A stretch of 64,000 bases of DNA from Variovorax paradoxus (GTDB lineage Bacteria; Pseudomonadota; Gammaproteobacteria; Burkholderiales; Burkholderiaceae_C), in contig NZ_CP046622.1 of assembly GCF_009755665.1 (NCBI RefSeq), forward strand, positions 3,162,001 through 3,226,000, read 5' to 3'. The position numbers were made by a program, and so were the translations under genes. The notes under the pieces were generated by a model. It made no database searches. It was not told where the DNA came from and saw only the letters and a program-made list of their open reading frames with translations. Of this stretch, positions 31,186-40,884 are shown one piece after another (within the stretch, counting starts at the first letter, position 1; each line of letters begins with the position of its first letter).

Positions 31186-32343
31186 GTGAGCCGGCCCGCG
31201 CCCCGGGGCGCGCTCTGGGCGCTGCTGGCCGGCAATTTCGTGATCGGCACGGGCGTGATGGTGGTGCCCGGCACACTCAATGAAATCAGCACGTCACTGG
31301 CGGTTACCGTTGCTACCGCGGGCCAGCTGATCACGGTTGCCGCGGTGGTGATGTGCCTTGGCGCACCGCTTCTGGCGGCGGTGGTCGCGGGCTGGGACAG
31401 ACGCCAACTGCTCGCCCTCACCCTCGTCTGGTATGCCGCCGGGCACGTCGTTGCGGCTTTGATGCCGAGTTTCGGCGCCCTGCTGCCGGTGCGCATGCTC
31501 ACCGTGGTGGCACCGGCCATCTTCACGCCGCAGGCCGCGGCCTGCGCGGGCATGCTGGTGCCGCCGGAGCAGCGCGGGCGCGCCGTGACCTTCGTCTTTC
31601 TTGGCTGGTCGATGGCCTCGGTGCTGGGCCTGCCACTCGGCGCACTGATCGGCGGCCACCTGGGCTGGCGCATGGCTTTCACGGCCGTCGCAGTGCTCAG
31701 CATCGTCAGCGCGGTGTCGATCTGGCTGACGCTTCCGCGCGGCATTCGCCCGGCGGCGCTCACAGCGGCTGCATGGTCGCGCGTGCTCCGCAGCCCGGTG
31801 CTGATGGGCATTGTTTCGGTCACGGCGTTGCAGGGTGCCGGGCAGTTCGTCCTGTTCAGCTATTTCGGCCCCATCCTCAAGCAGGATTTCGGTGCCGACC
31901 CCACCACGCTGAGCCTGATGTGGGCCCTGTTCGGCGTTTTCGGGCTGCTGGGCAACATGCTGGTGAGCCGCTTCATCGACCGGGTGGGTGCGGGCCGCAT
32001 GGTGCTGCTGACGAGTTCGCTGATCGCGCTCAGTCTCTTTCTCTGGCCGTGGGCCGGCACGCTTCCCTGGCTGGCGGCCGTTCTCGTGCCGTGGGGCCTG
32101 GGGTGCTTTGCGACCAACTCGGCGCAGCAGGCGCGGCTGGTGGGCCTGGCGCCCGCTCTTGCGCCGGGCTCCGTCGCGCTCAACAGCTCGGGCATCTACA
32201 TCGGCCAGGCAGTCGGTGCCGGGCTGGGCGGATGGCTGCTCGCCAACGAAGCGGTGGCCTGGATGAACTGGGTCGGCCTTGCCCTGCTGCTGTTGGCCAT
32301 CGGCCTGAGCGTGGCCATCGATCGCAGCCGCCGCGCGGCCTGA
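31186..32343 (+). CDS. MFS transporter (drug:H+ antiporter-like)
   Basis: This 385-residue protein has about 12 hydrophobic segments and is of the AraJ/arabinose-efflux type by length and by the conserved loop after helix 2 (GWDRRQLLAL). The first helix carries GNFVIGTGVMVVPGTLNEI, typical of this branch. The start is GTG 31186; no better in-frame start lies before helix 1. The substrate is unknown. It is followed by a 130-base gap before the acyl-CoA genes. Confidence 0.9.
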   Translation: MSRPAPRGALWALLAGNFVIGTGVMVVPGTLNEISTSLAVTVATAGQLITVAAVVMCLGAPLLAAVVAGWDRRQLLALTLVWYAAGHVVAALMPSFGALLPVRMLTVVAPAIFTPQAAACAGMLVPPEQRGRAVTFVFLGWSMASVLGLPLGALIGGHLGWRMAFTAVAVLSIVSAVSIWLTLPRGIRPAALTAAAWSRVLRSPVLMGIVSVTALQGAGQFVLFSYFGPILKQDFGADPTTLSLMWALFGVFGLLGNMLVSRFIDRVGAGRMVLLTSSLIALSLFLWPWAGTLPWLAAVLVPWGLGCFATNSAQQARLVGLAPALAPGSVALNSSGIYIGQAVGAGLGGWLLANEAVAWMNWVGLALLLLAIGLSVAIDRSRRAA

Positions 32344-32473
32344 AAGCCGGGCCTCGCGTAAAACCCGGGAAGCCGCTGCGCCCGGTGGCTGCAAAATCGA
32401 AGGCTGTGCACGCTCCGCGCCCACGCCTGCCATCAGGCCCGGATACACCTCAACCAGCGAAAATCTTCTTCCA

Positions 32474-33994
32474 ATGACAGTGAACTACACCCGGATCGGC
32501 GTCGTCGGCGCCGGCGCCATGGGCCGAGGCATCGCCCAGATTGCAGCGCAAGCGGGCAGCGAAGTGCTGCTGCTCGACAGTTTTGAAGGCGCTGCGGAAC
32601 GCGGGCGCGAAGCCCTCGCGGCGCAATGGAACAAGCTGCACGAGAAGGGCAAGATCGACGCCGCGGCACGCGATGCGCAAATCGCCCGCGTCAAGGCGGT
32701 CGATTCGGTGGCGGCCCTGGCCGCATGCGACCTCGTGATCGAAGCGGTGGTCGAAGACATCGAGGTCAAGCGCTCGCTGTTCCGTGAGCTCGAATCGGTT
32801 GTCGCACCTGCGGCCACGCTCGCCACCAACACCTCGTCGCTTTCAGTCACGGCCATTGCGGCCGGGCTCAAGCACCCGGAGCGCGTGGCGGGCTTTCACT
32901 TTTTCAACCCGGTGCCGCTGATGAAGGTGGTCGAGGTGGTGGCGGGCTTCAAGACGTCCGCCGAGGTCTGCAAGCAGCTGGCGGGCTATGCGGTGCAGAT
33001 GGGCCACAGCGCCGTGCAGGCGCAAGACACCCCCGGTTTTATCGTCAACCACGCCGGCCGCGGCTACGGCACGGAAGCGCTGCGCATCGTGGGCGAAGGC
33101 GTGACCGATTTCGCCACCATCGACCGCATCCTGAAAGACCAGGCCGGCTTTCGCCTCGGCCCATTCGAGCTGATGGACCTGACGGCGCTCGACGTGTCGC
33201 ATCCGGTGATGGAGTCGATCTATCGCCAGTACTACGAAGAGCCGCGCTTCCGCCCCAGCGTGATCACGGCGCAGCGGCTGGCTGCCGGCGTGCTCGGCCG
33301 CAAGACCAACGAAGGTTTCTACAACTACAACGACGGTGTGATGCAGCAGCCCGCCGAAGCCGCGCCGCCGACCGTGGCGGCGCTGCCTTCGGTGTGGGTT
33401 TCGCCGCGTGCCGCGCGCCGCGCCGAGCTGCTGCGGCTGGTGAATGCCCTGGGAGCCCAGATCGACAGCGGTGCCACCGCCGCGCCTGCTTCGCTCATCC
33501 TGGTGGCGCCGCTCGGCTTCGACGTGACCACCGTGGCCGCGGTCGAGCGCCTGGACGCCACGCGCACCGTCGGCATCGACATGCTGATCGACGATGCCGC
33601 CACCAAGCGCCGCGTGCTCGCCACCAATCCGGCCACGCGGCGAGACATCCGCGATGCGGCGCATGCACTCTTCGCGCGCGACGGCAAGGCGGTGAGCGTG
33701 ATCCGCGACAGCGGCGGCTTCGTCACGCAGCGCGTGATCGGCACCATCGTGAACATTGCTTCCGACATGTGCCAGCAGCGGGTGTGCTCGCCGGCCGATC
33801 TTGAAACCGCCGTGCAGCTGGGCCTGGGCTATCCGCGTGGCCCGCTGGCCATGGGCAACGTGTACGGGCCGACCAACATGCTCGAGGTGCTGTTCAACCT
33901 GCAGACCGTCTACGGCGATCCGCGCTATCGCCCAAGCCCGTGGCTGCGCCGTCGCGGTGCGCTAGGCCTGAGCCTGCTGCACGAAGAAGAATGA
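32474..33994 (+). CDS. 3-hydroxyacyl-CoA dehydrogenase, PaaH-like
   Basis: This 506-residue NAD-dependent enzyme oxidises a 3-hydroxyacyl-CoA. It has the N-terminal NAD motif GAGAMG (12-17), catalytic His142 (GFHFFNPVPLMKVVEVV), a first C-terminal dimerisation domain (PGFIVNHAGRGYGTEALRI) and a second copy near the end (GGFVTQRVIGTIVNIASDM). This two-copy layout is that of PaaH/PaaC, the 3-hydroxyadipyl-CoA dehydrogenase of phenylacetate breakdown. The rest of a paa cluster is absent here, so the natural substrate is open. It is followed by an enoyl-CoA hydratase gene after 31 bases. Confidence 0.9.
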   Translation: MTVNYTRIGVVGAGAMGRGIAQIAAQAGSEVLLLDSFEGAAERGREALAAQWNKLHEKGKIDAAARDAQIARVKAVDSVAALAACDLVIEAVVEDIEVKRSLFRELESVVAPAATLATNTSSLSVTAIAAGLKHPERVAGFHFFNPVPLMKVVEVVAGFKTSAEVCKQLAGYAVQMGHSAVQAQDTPGFIVNHAGRGYGTEALRIVGEGVTDFATIDRILKDQAGFRLGPFELMDLTALDVSHPVMESIYRQYYEEPRFRPSVITAQRLAAGVLGRKTNEGFYNYNDGVMQQPAEAAPPTVAALPSVWVSPRAARRAELLRLVNALGAQIDSGATAAPASLILVAPLGFDVTTVAAVERLDATRTVGIDMLIDDAATKRRVLATNPATRRDIRDAAHALFARDGKAVSVIRDSGGFVTQRVIGTIVNIASDMCQQRVCSPADLETAVQLGLGYPRGPLAMGNVYGPTNMLEVLFNLQTVYGDPRYRPSPWLRRRGALGLSLLHEEE

Positions 33995-34025
33995 ACGAAC
34001 GCCAAGCCAGGAAAGCACGACACCG

Positions 34026-34805
34026 ATGACCGCCGAACTCAAGAGCACCAGCGAAGGACGCACCATGGTGCTGACCATCGCCAACCCGACCCAACGCAAT
34101 GCGCTGGGCCCCGAGATCTACGCCGCAGGCATCGAGGCGCTCAACGGCGCCGAGAGCAGCGACGAGATCCGCAGCGTCGTCATCGTGGGCGAAGGCGCGT
34201 GGTTCTGCGCTGGCGGCTCGCTGCAGCGGCTGTCCGACAACCGCCAGCGCGACCCCTCGGTGCAGGCCGAAAGCATCGAAGGCCTGCACAACTGGATCGA
34301 CTCCATCCGCACCTTTCCCAAGCCGATCATTGCAGCGGTCGAAGGCGCGGCGGCAGGCGCGGGCTTTTCGCTGGCACTGGCCTGCGACTTCGTGGTGGCT
34401 GCACGCGACGCGATTTTTGCGGCGTCGTACAGCAATGTGGCGCTCTCGCCCGACGGCGGCCTGAGCTGGCACCTGGGCCAAGCGTTGCCGCGCCAGCTGG
34501 CCAGCGAATGGCTGATGGCTGGCGAGCGCATCGGCGCGCCGCGGCTGCATGCGCTCGGTCTGGTCAACGAGCTGAGCGAAAACGGCCAGGCGCTCGCAAG
34601 CGCGTTGGCGCTTGCGGCCAAGCTCAACGCTCGCGCACCCAATTCGTTGGCCAGCATCAAGGAGCTGCTCAGCGAGGCGCGCGGCGCCACCTTCGCGTCG
34701 CAGCTGTCGCAGGAGCGCGACCACTTCGTTCGCAACCTTCACCACCCGAATGCAGGCATAGGCATTGCCGCGTTTCTTGAGAAGAAGCCGCCGCAGTACG
34801 AATAG
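34026..34805 (+). CDS. enoyl-CoA hydratase/isomerase family protein (oxepin-CoA hydrolase-like)
   Basis: This 259-residue crotonase-fold protein has the oxyanion-hole segments WFCAGGSLQRL and EGAAAGAGFSLALACD, then NVALSPDGGLSWHLGQALPR. In overall sequence it resembles the group labelled oxepin-CoA hydrolase, alternative type, which fits the PaaH-like neighbour, but a general enoyl-CoA hydratase is equally possible. It begins at ATG 34026, 31 bases after the dehydrogenase, so the two are co-expressed. Confidence 0.85.
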   Translation: MTAELKSTSEGRTMVLTIANPTQRNALGPEIYAAGIEALNGAESSDEIRSVVIVGEGAWFCAGGSLQRLSDNRQRDPSVQAESIEGLHNWIDSIRTFPKPIIAAVEGAAAGAGFSLALACDFVVAARDAIFAASYSNVALSPDGGLSWHLGQALPRQLASEWLMAGERIGAPRLHALGLVNELSENGQALASALALAAKLNARAPNSLASIKELLSEARGATFASQLSQERDHFVRNLHHPNAGIGIAAFLEKKPPQYE

Positions 34806-34864
34806 CGGCACGACGTCACTCCCGTGACACCCTTCAGCCTTTCAGTCGCCGACAGGACAGACCA

Positions 34865-35584
34865 ATGGACGACCCCATTCTTACCATCGAAGAACGTGAA
34901 GCGATCAACAGTGGTCGCTGGTTTTCTTCTCTCTCTCCATCGCTACGGCACGACATTCTTCGATGTGCTTTTGTCAAACGCTACAAGGACGGCGACCTGA
35001 TTGCCGCCCGCGGCGATCCGCCCGATCACTGGATTGCCTGTGCCAAGGGCGCGGTGCGAGTGAGCTCGACGGCCGTCTCGGGCAAGCAGGTGACGCTGAC
35101 CTACGTGGAGCCGGGCATCTGGTTCGGCGACGTGGCGATGTTCGACGGGGACCGGCGCACGCACGACGCTTATGCGCATGGCGACACCACGGTGCTCTGC
35201 GTGGCGCGGGCCGATTTCCAGAAGATCCTGGCCACGCACGTGGAGCTGTACGAAGCATTGATGCGGCTGCAGGCGCGCCGCATCCGCACGCTGTTCGGGC
35301 TGGTGGAAGACCTCAACACCCTGCCCTTGCGCGCACGCCTAGCCAAGCAGCTCATTCACCTGGTGCGCAGCTACGGCGTGCCCAACCTGGAAGACGGCAG
35401 CCAGACGCGCATCGGCCTGCAATTGGCGCAGGAAGAACTCGCGCAGTTGCTCGGCGCGTCGCGCCAGCGGGTCAACCAGGAGCTCAAGACCATGGAGCGC
35501 GAGGGCACCATCCGCATCGAGCCGGGCGGGCTGGTCGTGCTGGACCGCGCAGCCTTGATGCGCGTCTCCGAAGCTGAGAGCTGA
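34865..35584 (+). CDS. Crp/Fnr family transcriptional regulator
   Basis: This 239-residue regulator has an N-terminal cyclic-nucleotide-binding fold (DGDLIAARGDPPDHWIACAKG to WFGDVAMFDGDRRTH) and a C-terminal HTH_Crp domain (LAQEELAQLLGASRQRVNQEL). It does not show the four-cysteine N-terminus of Fnr, so an oxygen-sensing cluster is unlikely, and the cAMP-pocket residues are not obviously conserved. It lies between two pairs of acyl-CoA genes on the same strand and probably regulates them or is co-expressed with them. Confidence 0.9.
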   Translation: MDDPILTIEEREAINSGRWFSSLSPSLRHDILRCAFVKRYKDGDLIAARGDPPDHWIACAKGAVRVSSTAVSGKQVTLTYVEPGIWFGDVAMFDGDRRTHDAYAHGDTTVLCVARADFQKILATHVELYEALMRLQARRIRTLFGLVEDLNTLPLRARLAKQLIHLVRSYGVPNLEDGSQTRIGLQLAQEELAQLLGASRQRVNQELKTMEREGTIRIEPGGLVVLDRAALMRVSEAES

Positions 35585-35607
35585 GAAAACGAAAAAGAGA
35601 CAGAGAC

Positions 35608-36714
35608 ATGAGCCAGGACTTCTCGAACTTCATCGGCACCCGCGCCGTTTCGCAGCAGCATGCCTTCGACATCGAAGTGCTTGCAGCCTGGCTCACGAAG
35701 AACCTCGACGGCTTCAAGGGCCCGCTCACGGTCGAAATGTTCAAGGGCGGGCAGTCGAACCCGACCTATAAGCTGGTGACGCCGACGCAGAGCTACGTGA
35801 TGCGCGCAAAGCCCGGACCCGTTGCCAAGCTGCTGCCGTCGGCCCATGCGGTGGAGCGCGAGTTCAAGGTCATGAGCGGTCTTGCCGGCACCGACGTGCC
35901 CGTGCCGCGCATGCACTGCCTGTGCGAGGACGAATCCGTCATCGGCCGCGCTTTCTACGTCATGGAGTTCATGCAGGGGCGCGTGCTGTGGGACCAGTCG
36001 CTGCCCGGTTTCACCAACACCGAGCGCGCGGCCTACTACGACGAGATGAACCGCGTCATTGCGGCGCTGCATACCGTGAAGTTTGCCGAGCGCGGCCTTG
36101 CCGACTACGGCAAGCCCGGCAACTACTTCGAGCGCCAGATCGGCCGCTGGAGCAAGCAGTACAAGGCCTCGGCCGACGGCGCGGGCGAACTGTCGCAGCC
36201 GATCGATGCCATGGAGCGCCTGATCGACTGGCTCCCCGCTCACATGCCGGCGAGCGCGCGCGACGAGAGCAAGGTCTCGATCGTGCATGGCGACTACCGA
36301 CTCGACAACGTGATGTTCCACGCCACGGAGCCGCGGATCATCGCGGTGCTCGACTGGGAGCTCTCCACGCTGGGCCATCCGCTGGCGGACTTCAGCTACC
36401 ACTGCATGTCCTGGCACATGCCTCCCACCACCGGCCGCGGCATCGGCGGGGTGGATGTCGCGGCGCTGGGCATTCCCACCGAAAGCGAATACATCCGCCG
36501 CTACTGCGAGCGCACCCGCATCAGCACGCCCGAGGCGCTGGCGCCCGACTGGAACTTCTACCAGGCCTACAACCTGTTCCGCATGGCCGCGATCCTGCAA
36601 GGCATTGCCAAGCGGGTCGAGGCCGGTACCGCGTCGAGCGAACAAGCCGTGGCCTCCGCCCGCGGTGCGCGACCGATGGCCGAGATGGCCTGGCAGTTTG
36701 CCCAAAAGGCGTAA
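35608..36714 (+). CDS. APH-family phosphotransferase, ACAD10/11-type kinase
   Basis: This 368-residue kinase of the aminoglycoside-phosphotransferase fold has VHGDYRLDNVMF (catalytic Asp229, Asn234) and VLDWELSTLGHPLADFSYH (metal-binding Asp249). This is the signature seen in the kinase domain of human ACAD10/11 and in LvaA of Pseudomonas putida, which phosphorylate the 4-hydroxy group of 4-hydroxyacyl-CoA. The acyl-CoA dehydrogenase partner follows after 30 bases as a separate gene. A role in 4-hydroxy-acid breakdown is inferred from this pairing. Confidence 0.88.
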   Translation: MSQDFSNFIGTRAVSQQHAFDIEVLAAWLTKNLDGFKGPLTVEMFKGGQSNPTYKLVTPTQSYVMRAKPGPVAKLLPSAHAVEREFKVMSGLAGTDVPVPRMHCLCEDESVIGRAFYVMEFMQGRVLWDQSLPGFTNTERAAYYDEMNRVIAALHTVKFAERGLADYGKPGNYFERQIGRWSKQYKASADGAGELSQPIDAMERLIDWLPAHMPASARDESKVSIVHGDYRLDNVMFHATEPRIIAVLDWELSTLGHPLADFSYHCMSWHMPPTTGRGIGGVDVAALGIPTESEYIRRYCERTRISTPEALAPDWNFYQAYNLFRMAAILQGIAKRVEAGTASSEQAVASARGARPMAEMAWQFAQKA

Positions 36715-36744
36715 CCAGCCCCCAAAACCCCACCAGGAGACAGC

Positions 36745-38016
36745 ATGGATTTCGAATATTCGGCCAAGACCAAGGAATTGCAGAAACGCGTCACCGCGTT
36801 CATGGACGAGCACATCTACCCGGCCGAAGCCGCCTACGCAGCCGAGCTGGCCGCCAACACGGCTGCGGGCAAGCGCTGGACGGCGCTCAAGACCGTCGAG
36901 AAGGTGAAAGAGAAGGCCAAGGCGCAGGGGCTGTGGAACCTGTTCCTGCCGGTCGACAGCGCCTCCGCCTCGGGATACGAAGGCGCGGGCCTCACCAACC
37001 AGGAATATGCACCGCTTGCCGAGATCATGGGCCGCGTGCAATGGGCTTCGGAAGCCTTCAACTGCTCGGCGCCGGACACCGGCAACATGGAAACCATTGC
37101 CCGCTACGGCTCGGAGGCCATCAAGGCGCGCTGGCTCAAGCCGCTGCTCGAAGGCGAGATCCGCTCGGCTTTTGCCATGACCGAACCCGACGTTGCGTCC
37201 AGCGATGCCACCAACATCTCGACCCGCATCGAGCGCCAGGGCGACGAGTACGTGATCAACGGCCACAAGTGGTGGATTTCAGGCGCCGCCGATCCACGCT
37301 GCGCCGTCTTCATCACCATGGGCAAGAGCGACCCCGATGCGCCGCGGCATTCGCAGCAGAGCATGGTGATCGTGCCGGCCGACGCCAAGGGCATTCGCAT
37401 CGTGCGCCCGCTCAACGTCATGGGCTACGACGATGCGCCGCACGGCCACGTCGAGATGTACTTCGAGAACGTGCGCGTGCCCGTCGACAACATCCTGCTC
37501 GGCGAAGGCCGCGGCTTCGAAATTGCCCAAGGCCGCCTGGGCCCGGGACGCATTCACCATTGCATGCGGTTGATCGGCCTGGCAGAGCGCGCGCTCGAGC
37601 TGATGTGCAAGCGCGCCTCGTCGCGCGTGGCCTTCGGCAAGACGGTCGCTTCGCAGACCGTGACGCAAGAGCGCATTGCCGAGGCACGCTGCAAGATCGA
37701 CATGGCTCGCCTGCTCACGCTCAAGGCCGCCTGGTTGATGGACGTGGCCGGCAACAAGGTTGCAAAGAACGAAATCGCGATGATCAAGGTGGTAGCGCCG
37801 AGCATGGCTTGCCAGGTGATCGACTGGGCCATGCAAGTGCATGGCGGCGGCGGCATGTGCGACGACTTTCCGCTGGCCTACGCCTATGCCGGTGCGCGCA
37901 CGCTGCGCTTTGCGGACGGCCCGGACGAAGTGCACCGCAATGCGATCGCGAAATGGGAGCTGGGCAAGTACGCGCCCAGCAAGACCGAAGCCGAAGCACC
38001 CGTCACGCGCTTCTGA
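36745..38016 (+). CDS. acyl-CoA dehydrogenase, ACAD10/11-type
   Basis: This 423-residue flavoenzyme has ACAD order: a helical N-domain, [16 protein letters not shown] in the FAD-binding beta domain, [13 protein letters not shown], then the C-terminal helical domain with [14 protein letters not shown] and [20 protein letters not shown]. The last two are typical of the ACAD10/11 branch. In that system the enzyme removes the 4-phosphate installed by the kinase and leads to the 3-hydroxyacyl-CoA. It follows the kinase gene directly and ends the cluster at a terminator. Confidence 0.9.
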   Translation: MDFEYSAKTKELQKRVTAFMDEHIYPAEAAYAAELAANTAAGKRWTALKTVEKVKEKAKAQGLWNLFLPVDSASASGYEGAGLTNQEYAPLAEIMGRVQWASEAFNCSAPDTGNMETIARYGSEAIKARWLKPLLEGEIRSAFAMTEPDVASSDATNISTRIERQGDEYVINGHKWWISGAADPRCAVFITMGKSDPDAPRHSQQSMVIVPADAKGIRIVRPLNVMGYDDAPHGHVEMYFENVRVPVDNILLGEGRGFEIAQGRLGPGRIHHCMRLIGLAERALELMCKRASSRVAFGKTVASQTVTQERIAEARCKIDMARLLTLKAAWLMDVAGNKVAKNEIAMIKVVAPSMACQVIDWAMQVHGGGGMCDDFPLAYAYAGARTLRFADGPDEVHRNAIAKWELGKYAPSKTEAEAPVTRF

Positions 38017-38027
38017 TCTGCATTGCC

Positions 38028-38047
38028 CCCTCTCCCTCCAGAGAGGG
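38028..38047. repeat. short dispersed intergenic repeat (CCCTCTC stem)
   Basis: CCCTCTC (38028-38034), CCTCCA and GAGAGGG (38041-38047) form a hairpin, followed by TTGGGGTAAGGG. This arrangement is common between genes in Variovorax, Acidovorax and some other GC-rich Proteobacteria, where many near copies occur. Only one copy is seen in this window. It lies between the acyl-CoA dehydrogenase stop and its terminator. Confidence 0.5.
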
Positions 38048-38054
38048 TTGGGGT

Positions 38055-38097
38055 AAGGGCCGACGGCGCCAAGCGCGCCACGGCCCTTTTTCTTTTT
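38055..38097 (+). terminator. Rho-independent terminator of the acyl-CoA gene cluster
   Basis: AAGGGCCG (38055-38062) and CGGCCCTT (38081-38088) pair around an 18-base, itself GC-rich loop. TTTTCTTTTT follows. The T-run touches the stop codon of the convergent GNAT gene. Confidence 0.8.
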
Positions 38098-38585
38098 CAG
38101 AGCTTCTTCTGCAAGAACACCGCGTGCCCGAATGCCGGGTCGAGTTGGTAGCCGGCAAACCCCTCGCGCTCGTAGCTGCGCAGGGCCGGCGCATTGCCCG
38201 AGAGCACTTCCAGTGTGAGCTTGCAGGCACCGCGCGCACGGGCCTCTTGCTCCACGCGTTCGAACATGCGCTGCGCCACCCGCCGGCCGCGATGGCTGGC
38301 CAGCACAACCACGTCGTGCACATTGACCAGCGGCTTGCAGGCGAAGGTCGAAAAACCTTCGATGCAGTTGATGAGCCCGATGGGCTGCGAACCGTCGTAA
38401 GCCAGCACGCTGAAGGCCTGCGCCCGCGCCGCCAGCGCAGCAGGCAGGCCGGCGCGCACCTCGGCTTCGAGCGGCGTGCCGCCGCCGGCAGGGTCTTGCG
38501 CATAGCTGTCGAGCAGATCGACCAGCGCGGCCGAATGCGCGGCATTGCCGTAGTCCGCCAGAACGACTTCGATCATCGACGTCAT
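38097..38585 (-). CDS. GNAT family N-acetyltransferase
   Basis: This 162-residue GNAT protein has a central strand pair [21 protein letters not shown] carrying the acetyl-CoA loop (SHRGRRVA), then [22 protein letters not shown], the family C-terminal motif. It starts at ATG 38585 and overlaps the glmM stop by 4 bases, so it is the last gene of the rlmE-ftsH-folP-glmM series. The acceptor is unknown. Confidence 0.88.
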   Translation of the reverse strand: MTSMIEVVLADYGNAAHSAALVDLLDSYAQDPAGGGTPLEAEVRAGLPAALAARAQAFSVLAYDGSQPIGLINCIEGFSTFACKPLVNVHDVVVLASHRGRRVAQRMFERVEQEARARGACKLTLEVLSGNAPALRSYEREGFAGYQLDPAFGHAVFLQKKL

Positions 38586-39919
38586 TGTGCGGACTCAAGG
38601 GTCGCGGCAAGGCGCTTGGCGCAAGACTCGGCCTGCTTTGCGTCGCGTGCCTCGACCATCACGCGCACCAGCGGCTCGGTGCCGCTCGCACGAATCAGCA
38701 CGCGGCCGCCGTCGCCGAGCTCGGCCTCGATACGCTGCGTTTCACTGGCCAGCGCCTTGTTGCTCTTCCAGTCCTGCCCCGGTGTGAGGCGAACGTTGAT
38801 GAGGGTCTGGGGAAACAGCGTGATGTCGGCCAACAGCTGTGCCACCGTCTTGCCGCTGCGCACGCAGGCTTGCAGCACCTGAAGCGCACTCACGATGCCG
38901 TCACCGGTGGTATGGCGGTCGAGCGCCAGCAGGTGGCCGGAGCCTTCTCCGCCGAGCAGCCAGCCGCGTTTATCGAGCTCTTCGAGCACGTACCGGTCGC
39001 CCACCTTGGCGCGCACGAACTCGATGCCCTGGTTGCGCAGTGCCATCTCGACAGCCTTGTTGGTCATGAGGGTGCCGACCACGCCGACCGGCTTTTCCCC
39101 GCGCGCAATGCGCTCGGCCACCATGAGGTAGAGCAATTCGTCGCCGTTGAAAAGACGTCCGCTCGCATCGACGAGCTGCAGGCGGTCGGCGTCGCCGTCG
39201 AGTGCAATGCCGTAGTCGGCTTTTTGTGACGTCACGGCCTCCACCAGAGCGGCCGGATGGGTTGCGCCAAAGCCCTTGTTGATGTTGAGCCCGTCCGGTG
39301 CGCAGCCGATGCTGGTGACCTCCGCCCCCAGCTCATGAAACACATTCGGTGCCACCTGGTAGGCCGCGCCGTGCGCCGCATCGATCACGAGCTTCATGTC
39401 GCGCAGCGTCAGGTCGTTGGCGAAGGTGCTCTTGCAGAACTCGATATAGCGACCGGGCGCGTCGTTCAGGCGGCGCGCCTTGCCGAGTTCGGCGGAGGTT
39501 GCCCACACGGGCGCCTCTTCGAGCGCGGCCTCCACCGCGAGCTCCCATTCATCGTCGAGCTTGCTGCCGTGGGCGTTGAAAAACTTGATGCCGTTGTCCG
39601 GATAGGCGTTGTGGCTTGCGCTGATCACCACGCCCAGGCTCGCGCGCTGCGCGCGCGTGAGGTAGGCCACGCCCGGCGTGGGCAGCGGGCCGAGCAGCAC
39701 CACGTCGACGCCGGCGGAATTGAAGCCCGACTCCAGCGCGGATTCGAGCATGTAGCCCGAAATGCGCGTGTCCTTGCCGATCAGCACCGTGGGGCGCGAC
39801 TGGCTCTTCTTGAGCACGCGGCCCACCGCATGCGCAAGGCGCAAGACGAAATCGGGTGTGATGGGCGACTGGCCAACCGTGCCGCGGATGCCGTCGGTGC
39901 CAAAGTATTTGCGGGTCAT
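38582..39919 (-). CDS. glmM: phosphoglucosamine mutase
   Basis: This 445-residue enzyme makes glucosamine-1-phosphate for peptidoglycan and LPS. The phosphoserine loop [17 protein letters not shown] gives active Ser102, the metal loop DGDADRLQL follows and the C-terminal phosphate-binding segment reads [14 protein letters not shown]. The frame is open further upstream, but ATG 39919 gives the family N-terminus [13 protein letters not shown]. It overlaps folP by 4 bases. Confidence 0.96.
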   Translation of the reverse strand: MTRKYFGTDGIRGTVGQSPITPDFVLRLAHAVGRVLKKSQSRPTVLIGKDTRISGYMLESALESGFNSAGVDVVLLGPLPTPGVAYLTRAQRASLGVVISASHNAYPDNGIKFFNAHGSKLDDEWELAVEAALEEAPVWATSAELGKARRLNDAPGRYIEFCKSTFANDLTLRDMKLVIDAAHGAAYQVAPNVFHELGAEVTSIGCAPDGLNINKGFGATHPAALVEAVTSQKADYGIALDGDADRLQLVDASGRLFNGDELLYLMVAERIARGEKPVGVVGTLMTNKAVEMALRNQGIEFVRAKVGDRYVLEELDKRGWLLGGEGSGHLLALDRHTTGDGIVSALQVLQACVRSGKTVAQLLADITLFPQTLINVRLTPGQDWKSNKALASETQRIEAELGDGGRVLIRASGTEPLVRVMVEARDAKQAESCAKRLAATLESAQ

Positions 39920-40821
39920 GGAGTTTGTGCTTGTTCTAGTTGTTGATCGTTTGAAGCTCTCGGGCCGGAATGCGGTTCTTCGGCCTTCATGGCTCGCCAC
40001 ACCGCGAGTGCGGCCACGGTGTCGCGCACGTCGTGCACCCGCACGATGGCCGCACCGCGGTCGACCGCGAGCATTGCCGCCGTCACGCTGGGCACCAGGC
40101 GTTCGGCCGCAGCCGGAATGCCGCTGACCGTGCCGACTGAAGATTTGCGAGACCAGCCCAAGAGCAGCGGATAGCCGGCGTCGAGAAGTTCACGCTGGCG
40201 TGCCAGCAAGGAAAAATTCTGCGCCACCGTCTTGCCGAAACCGATGCCGGGATCCAGGGTGATTCGCGACGGATCGACGTTCAGCAAACGAAGCTGCGCC
40301 ACCTGCTCGGCCCAGAACGACAGCACCTGGGAGAGCACGTCGCCCTGCATGGGCGCGGTCTGCATGGTTTGCGGGTCCCGGTGCATGTGCATCAGGCAAA
40401 CGCCGCACGAAGGATGCGCAGCCACGGCTTCTCTCGCACCGGGCTGCCGCAGGGCCCAGACGTCGTTGACGATGTCGGCGCCCAGATCGAGCACCGCGCG
40501 CATGACTTCGGGCTTGTAGGTGTCCACAGACAGCGGCACGCCCAGCTTGACCGCCTCGCGCACCACCGGCAGCACGCGCGCCAGTTCGGCATCGAGCGGC
40601 ACGGCCGGGCTGCCGGGCCGGGTCGACTCGCCGCCGATATCGAGGATGTCGGCGCCCTCCTTCAGCAACTGCTCGCAATGCTGCAGCGCGGCCGAGGTGG
40701 AGGCATGCGCCCCTCCGTCTGAAAACGAATCGGGGGTGACGTTGACGATGCCCATCACGCGCGGTTGCGCAAGATCGATGGCGAATCGTGCGGTCTGCCA
40801 GGTCGACGAAGCTGCCGTCAT
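39916..40821 (-). CDS. folP: dihydropteroate synthase
   Basis: This 301-residue TIM-barrel enzyme of folate synthesis joins pABA to dihydropterin pyrophosphate; it is the sulphonamide target. [15 protein letters not shown] near residues 23-37 is the pterin-side loop, and [14 protein letters not shown] follows. The C-terminal [18 protein letters not shown] is also typical. The ATG at 40821 lies close to the hairpin that separates it from ftsH. The stop overlaps the glmM start. Confidence 0.95.
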   Translation of the reverse strand: MTAASSTWQTARFAIDLAQPRVMGIVNVTPDSFSDGGAHASTSAALQHCEQLLKEGADILDIGGESTRPGSPAVPLDAELARVLPVVREAVKLGVPLSVDTYKPEVMRAVLDLGADIVNDVWALRQPGAREAVAAHPSCGVCLMHMHRDPQTMQTAPMQGDVLSQVLSFWAEQVAQLRLLNVDPSRITLDPGIGFGKTVAQNFSLLARQRELLDAGYPLLLGWSRKSSVGTVSGIPAAAERLVPSVTAAMLAVDRGAAIVRVHDVRDTVAALAVWRAMKAEEPHSGPRASNDQQLEQAQTP

Positions 40822-40841
40822 GGGGCACCTTCGCTATGAAA

Positions 40842-40862
40842 AACGGGGCCAAGGGCCCCGTT
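40842..40862 (-). terminator. hairpin between ftsH and folP
   Basis: AACGGGGCC (40842-40850), a 3-base loop and GGCCCCGTT (40854-40862) form a 9-base-pair stem 22 bases past the ftsH stop. On the minus strand a short T-run (TTTTTCA) follows. It lies only 20 bases before the folP start, so it probably attenuates rather than fully stops readthrough. Confidence 0.6.
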
Positions 40863-40884
40863 GTTGTGTGAAGCCGGATGCACT

